DNA of 64,000 bases, taken from NCBI GenBank assembly GCA_947000775.1, contig CAMQGK010000328.1:2141501-2205500 (forward strand). Reading direction: 5' to 3'. A program made the position numbers and the translations under genes. Below are positions 59,480 through 64,000 of the stretch, one piece after another (the first letter of the stretch is position 1; each line of letters starts with the position of its first letter). The notes under the pieces were generated by a model. The model made no database searches, was not told the DNA's origin, and was given only the letters and a program-made list of their open reading frames with translations. The stretch comes from Pterois miles (taxonomy: Eukaryota; Chordata; Actinopteri; Perciformes; Scorpaenidae).

Positions 59480-62400
59480 AAGATCAATGTCCTAACTCTG
59501 AGAAACCGTACAGACAAAGTGCAGATTGGAGAGACAGACCTTAAGCGTGATTTCTAGAGTGACAATAAAAAAAGTAAAAAAGTAGAAAAAGGCGCTGATG
59601 TTGGGGAGTCGGCTCTGCTTCAAGAGTGCGAGAGCCTGTGGACGTCAGAAATTCATCCAGCTGACCGACAGCTGGTCAGGAGGAGTTAATCGGTCCTCAG
59701 TCCCCCCGTATACTGCATGGCAAATGACGTCCGATGAAGCTGAGATTCAGTTCGGACTCAGAGTCCAGAAAGGGGCTAAAATCATACAGTGAGTGGCTAG
59801 TTTATAGGTACACCTACAGACAGTGACACACTGTCCTAACTCAGACACAGTCTGAGTCATCACCAGCCATCTCTTATCAAGGCCTAATAGGCAGCTCAGA
59901 GTAAATCCACCAGTCAAACTGTACTGCAGGTGTGTACACTATAAGTCTAACATTATGCAATGTTGGTTGTTTACACATGATAACTTTTATTTACATCTTG
60001 AAAATGTGACGAGACCCACATTTGTTTAATTTGTTCCTGTATAAACAAGAAAGTTCATTTAGCCAGCTCATATAGAAGTGATCTTTTTAACTATTTATTA
60101 AACTTCCCATGTTATAAACCCAAGCTCATGAGTTTCATTTGAAGGCAGCAGTAGTTTTAAACTGAGAAGCTACAGGTGGATTGAGGGGTGGAGGAGAGAC
60201 TTAATAATAATAAAATGCTTTATGAGCCCCTGCAGCAGCAGCAGCAGCAGCAGTGTGGAAAGATCAGAAACAGAATAAACAGACAACCATGTTGCAAAGG
60301 GGGCGTTGATATATGCTGCAGTGAGGAGAGCACGTCTGCCTGATCTGCCTCACAGGCTTTGCTTCATTTATTCTAGGTCACACTCACTAAATATTTTATG
60401 GCGCAAGTCTGGTGAGAAGCTTAAATTTAGATGGTTAAATCTGGGATGGAGGCCAGACGTCTATGATTACCACCTGACGAGTGTTTACACGGTAACCAGT
60501 AGACAAAATACACCCACAACAACAACCATGGCAATGAGCAACAACGGACTCTCACCGGAGAAATATCCCACCTGGATGAGAGAATAAGTTTTAAGTTTTT
60601 CAGCTGGGCATGTGGCAACTGTTGGATAATGTCACAGCTCATCTACATCCATTAAAAATGAGTTTATATTTCATACAGTTTTCTAATTGCTCGGTAATGT
60701 GATGAACTGGGACCAGGTTTGTTACTCGATGTATTAGCCTTTATGTATTGTATTTATGTTTATTTGTAAACCAGATGCGCTCACAGCTGGCTGCACCATG
60801 AGGTGCTTTCTGTGTTCGGGTGATGCTTCTGCCATTCAGCAGCCATGTTATGTTTATATACTGTACACTACGCTGTCCCTCAGTCGTCACGCCACTTAAT
60901 GTCTTCGTCACCACGGACAGCCAGGAGCTCACACACCTCAGAGCTCTGCCACATGTTGTTCTCGTCCGTTGTTCACCTCCGATGTATCTGAAAACTTTCC
61001 TTTCGTTCCTTTGACTTACAGCAATCGGTTGGTCACGTTTGCACACCCCCATTTGTCCTGCCCCGTTTGTTAGCGACCCCGGTGCGTGTCGTTCACATTG
61101 ACCAAGCCTGACCAAGCCCCCAGGAAGACGCCGGCCGTTGATGCCAATTTCCATAGTAACTTAACGCAGGTTAACTCGTTCAGACACACAATCAACTCTG
61201 GTTAAACCCTTGGTGTGAAAGGGCACAAGAGCTGAGCAAGCCTTCTCAACAGTAGTTTTTAACTTAACTTTTTAAAATGAAGAGAAGCCGACATTCCCCA
61301 CCTCCACCTCCACCTCCACCTCCACCTCCACCTCCACCTCCACCACAGGCGCCTTCTGCAAAGAGCCAAAAGCCCTCTGATGCTTCACAGGGAGGCTGAA
61401 CGTGTCACTACTTACAAGAAATGTTAATCTGGCAAAACAAGAAGAAACAGACACAGTGATAAACTGGTATGAGAGTGAGTATTTTTTCTTGTCCAATCAT
61501 TATGGCTTGTAAAAACTACCCCACACCCCTTACAATAAAGAAACGTCCAATAAATTGTTAATAAATTACCATGTTAACAGCTGCATTTGTTATTTTTCGT
61601 GAAGAACTCCCAAAGGTTTGGTCTTTCATGAGAAAGTTGAGGGAAATTTCCAGCCTCGACTCTGTTTTCCTGTGAGGATGATGACAGTGTGACCTTTGTA
61701 ATTTTGGGAATGTGCAGGAGGGAATAAACAGGATGGATTTTCCTTCCATAGAAGCCAACAAGCGTTTTCAGTAACACCGTTTACTGACAGAGATGATTGA
61801 ACTGCCTTCATTGGCACTACTGAATAAATAGTCCCTGCCAGACTTTGCATGTCGTGTGAGCATTTTTACTTTTTCTTTTACTGTCCCGTCTACAAGAGTA
61901 TAAGTCAATGGTTCCCAACCTATTGTCCACCTTGAAAAAGGTGGACAATATGAACTAACCCTCTAACATTTAAAGTGCTTTCTACAGAAGAAGAAGACGA
62001 GTGAGACTGTGGAGTCTGCGTGAAAAGCAAAGAAAAAAAGGGATGACATGTAATACAGGCCAAGAGCAGGGCTCAAATTCATGACATCACCAGCAGCATG
62101 GCACACATTTTAATCTGCTGAGCCACACTGAGCGGCCCTGCGTGGTCCAGCTTAAGCTACCAGTGTGACAGCAGCAGGTTTAATCCTCTCCCAGTCTGAC
62201 GGGACGCTGACCTCACTGCAGTGATGTCATCAAGGTGAGTCAGAGACGTCTGTGAGAGAGTGAGGGGTGGGAGGACGACTGTCATGGTAACAGACGTACA
62301 CCATGTCGCAACGCCACAGAGACTGTGCTCACCTGTTCACACAACAGGGACTCATTTTGCATGTGAGGACAGAAAGACGGCACTAAAAAGATAAACCATG

Positions 62401-63400
62401 AACTAATCAGTATGCTTATATTAACAGTGGCTGACATGCCTACGTGTATGTGAGGTGTAGCTAGTTGTGCCCACAGATAATTATCACCTAACTTCTTTTA
62501 GCAAATCATTATCAACCTCATTATCCAGCAGCTGTTGTAGAGCAAAAAGGCTCTAATAAACCTACAATACCTACCCAGCACCAAGCAGCACACAAAGTTT
62601 GAGACTAACACACTGGTGAACACAGTGGAGTCTTTAGCAGCTGAACAGACAGATGTACAGTATATCCGTCAGGAGCTGGTAAAAATCAAACACAGAGCAA
62701 AAATAAAGTCCATTTTCACAGATGCACTGCTACCCTAAACTCATCTAGACATTACAGAAGGAGCTGTATGTGAAAACGCAAATGTCCGGATCACTGGGGC
62801 CGGACATTTAACAGCCTTTACTCTGCCAGCTTCCTAGCACAAAGCCGATGTAATGTCCAGCTGAACCTGTGAACAGAGCCAGTCACTGAGGTGAGCGAGT
62901 GGGCATGTTGATGGTGTTTCTATCATGTGACTGGCGTGAAACTAGTAGAAAATAAGCATCCGAGGGTGAAGGGTACTGTACACAAAGACGCCAACGAAAA
63001 TGTCTAACTGGAGAGACGACGGGATTCAGGTAACTGAGTCGGTACCGGCCGACACCAAAGTCATCGTGGTATGATACGGTTTTGCTCTTGGTGGCTCACA
63101 TCAACGCAGTCTTGGAAAAGAAACGAGTGAGCCGAGAGGAACTCAGTTAGTTGCAATCTGTCACCACACCACTAGATGTCACTAAATCCTACATACTGTA
63201 CCTTTCAAGCTCCCCTCCAGCTACTTTTACTTCCTGTTTTTTAGTTAACGTTCTTTCTCAAACAGAAAATGCGTGTGTGGTTAGTAGTCAAACGTTATTC
63301 ATTACCATGGCAACCAGATTGCATCATTTTTCAACCAAGTTTAGATAAATTTACTTTGTCAGCCCACAAATGAGACAAGAATTAGCGCGACACATAGACA
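59480..63400. other. Intergenic with simple repeats
   Basis: (CAG)7 at 60,233-60,253 and a (CACCTC)n hexanucleotide tract at 61,299-61,344. No exon with convincing coding features was found on either strand. Confidence 0.4.
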
Positions 63401-63409
63401 TGTTGCAGA

Positions 63410-63517
63410 GGTTTGCCGTTTGAAATGCAGTTTCGCGACGTTTTGGCGGTGCACCGTCGACCGGCACTGACTGCTCTCCTCAGCTCCAGCAACGACACAG
63501 CACCGGGCTGCACTAAG
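63410..63517 (+). promoter_or_regulatory. Possible CpG-rich first exon of a gene running off the right edge
   Basis: CGCGACGTTTTGGCGGTGCA and CGTCGACCGGCAC form a local CpG cluster, followed by a donor-like CACTAAG|GTTTGT at 63,517/63,518. No coding sequence is visible in the remaining 480 bp. Confidence 0.25.
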
Positions 63518-64000
63518 GTTTGTTTATTTCTCTAACGGGACTTTTCTCTGCTTTTCTGTTGGGCTGAAAGTTGTTCTCCCTGTTATTCAGACCTGTTAGA
63601 GGCCCGCAAACATCCGGTATTGGCTGCTTTCTGTTTCTGTACGGTAAAGAACGAGTCAGTGTGTTGTGTTAATTCTGGCGGTGGGATATTGTGTAATTCA
63701 CTGTGTTGATTTCACCCGATCACCACACAAACACCAATGCCGCTGTGAACACCGTCAACACACTAAACTAAGGAGGAGGAAAATAAAAATGAAAGCCTTC
63801 AGTTAGTTGATGCAACAAGTTGGGCTAGCTAACTACAGCTAACTAGTTAAAGACAGTGACAGCTGATGAACAGATTTATCAGGTTGCTGCTCAGATGCAA
63901 ACAAGAATGAGTGAACAAGCTCGGAGGATGACCTCTAACCTGCAGTCTCTACTACAGTCATACATCATATTCCTGTTTAAAATGACGTCTTTTTTCACTT

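Overview
The window is vertebrate nuclear DNA, almost certainly from a teleost fish. Genes are split by GT-AG introns, coding is sparse, and the dispersed repeats (a tRNA-derived SINE, an APE-type LINE remnant, AT-rich MITEs, hAT-like elements) are of kinds common in fish genomes. The reconstructed genes are a SUN-domain nuclear-envelope protein and two small rhodopsin-like receptors. Nothing prokaryotic or viral was seen.

Layout. (1) 1-17,900 is a very AT-rich satellite built from 24-37 bp units (core GTCATAGTATAGCATGTCGA plus an A/T linker). It is arranged in kilobase-scale higher-order blocks, is interrupted once by a SINE at about 10,028-10,335, and decays at its right edge (17,640-18,050). 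(2) 18.1-19.9 kb may hold a small four-exon minus-strand gene with a TATA box; this is tentative. (3) 21.5-27.5 kb carries two related receptors transcribed away from each other: a two-coding-exon gene on minus (303 aa) and a single-coding-exon gene on plus (283 aa). Both lack several hallmark class A residues. (4) 27.5-32 kb is repeat-rich non-coding DNA, including a 557-bp MITE. (5) 32,074-43,529 (minus) contains 15 coding exons of a SUN2-like gene. They join in phase to exactly 1,830 nt (609 aa plus stop). A probable non-coding first exon lies 10 kb upstream at about 53.4-53.75 kb in CpG-rich DNA. The long first intron contains two related minisatellites (55-bp and 51-bp units) and a low-complexity tract. 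(6) 55.38-57.89 kb is a decayed LINE (minus) with a SINE-like element nested in it, bounded by 12-bp target-site duplications. (7) 58-64 kb is non-coding apart from simple repeats and a possible CpG-rich first exon near 63.5 kb.

How the parts relate. The receptor pair and the SUN gene are separate functional units with no evident shared pathway. The SUN protein should sit in the inner nuclear membrane and bind KASH proteins in the perinuclear space (LINC complex). The receptors should be plasma-membrane 7TM proteins with unknown ligands. Most other open frames are by-products of tandem repeats, dispersed repeats or homopolymer tracts.
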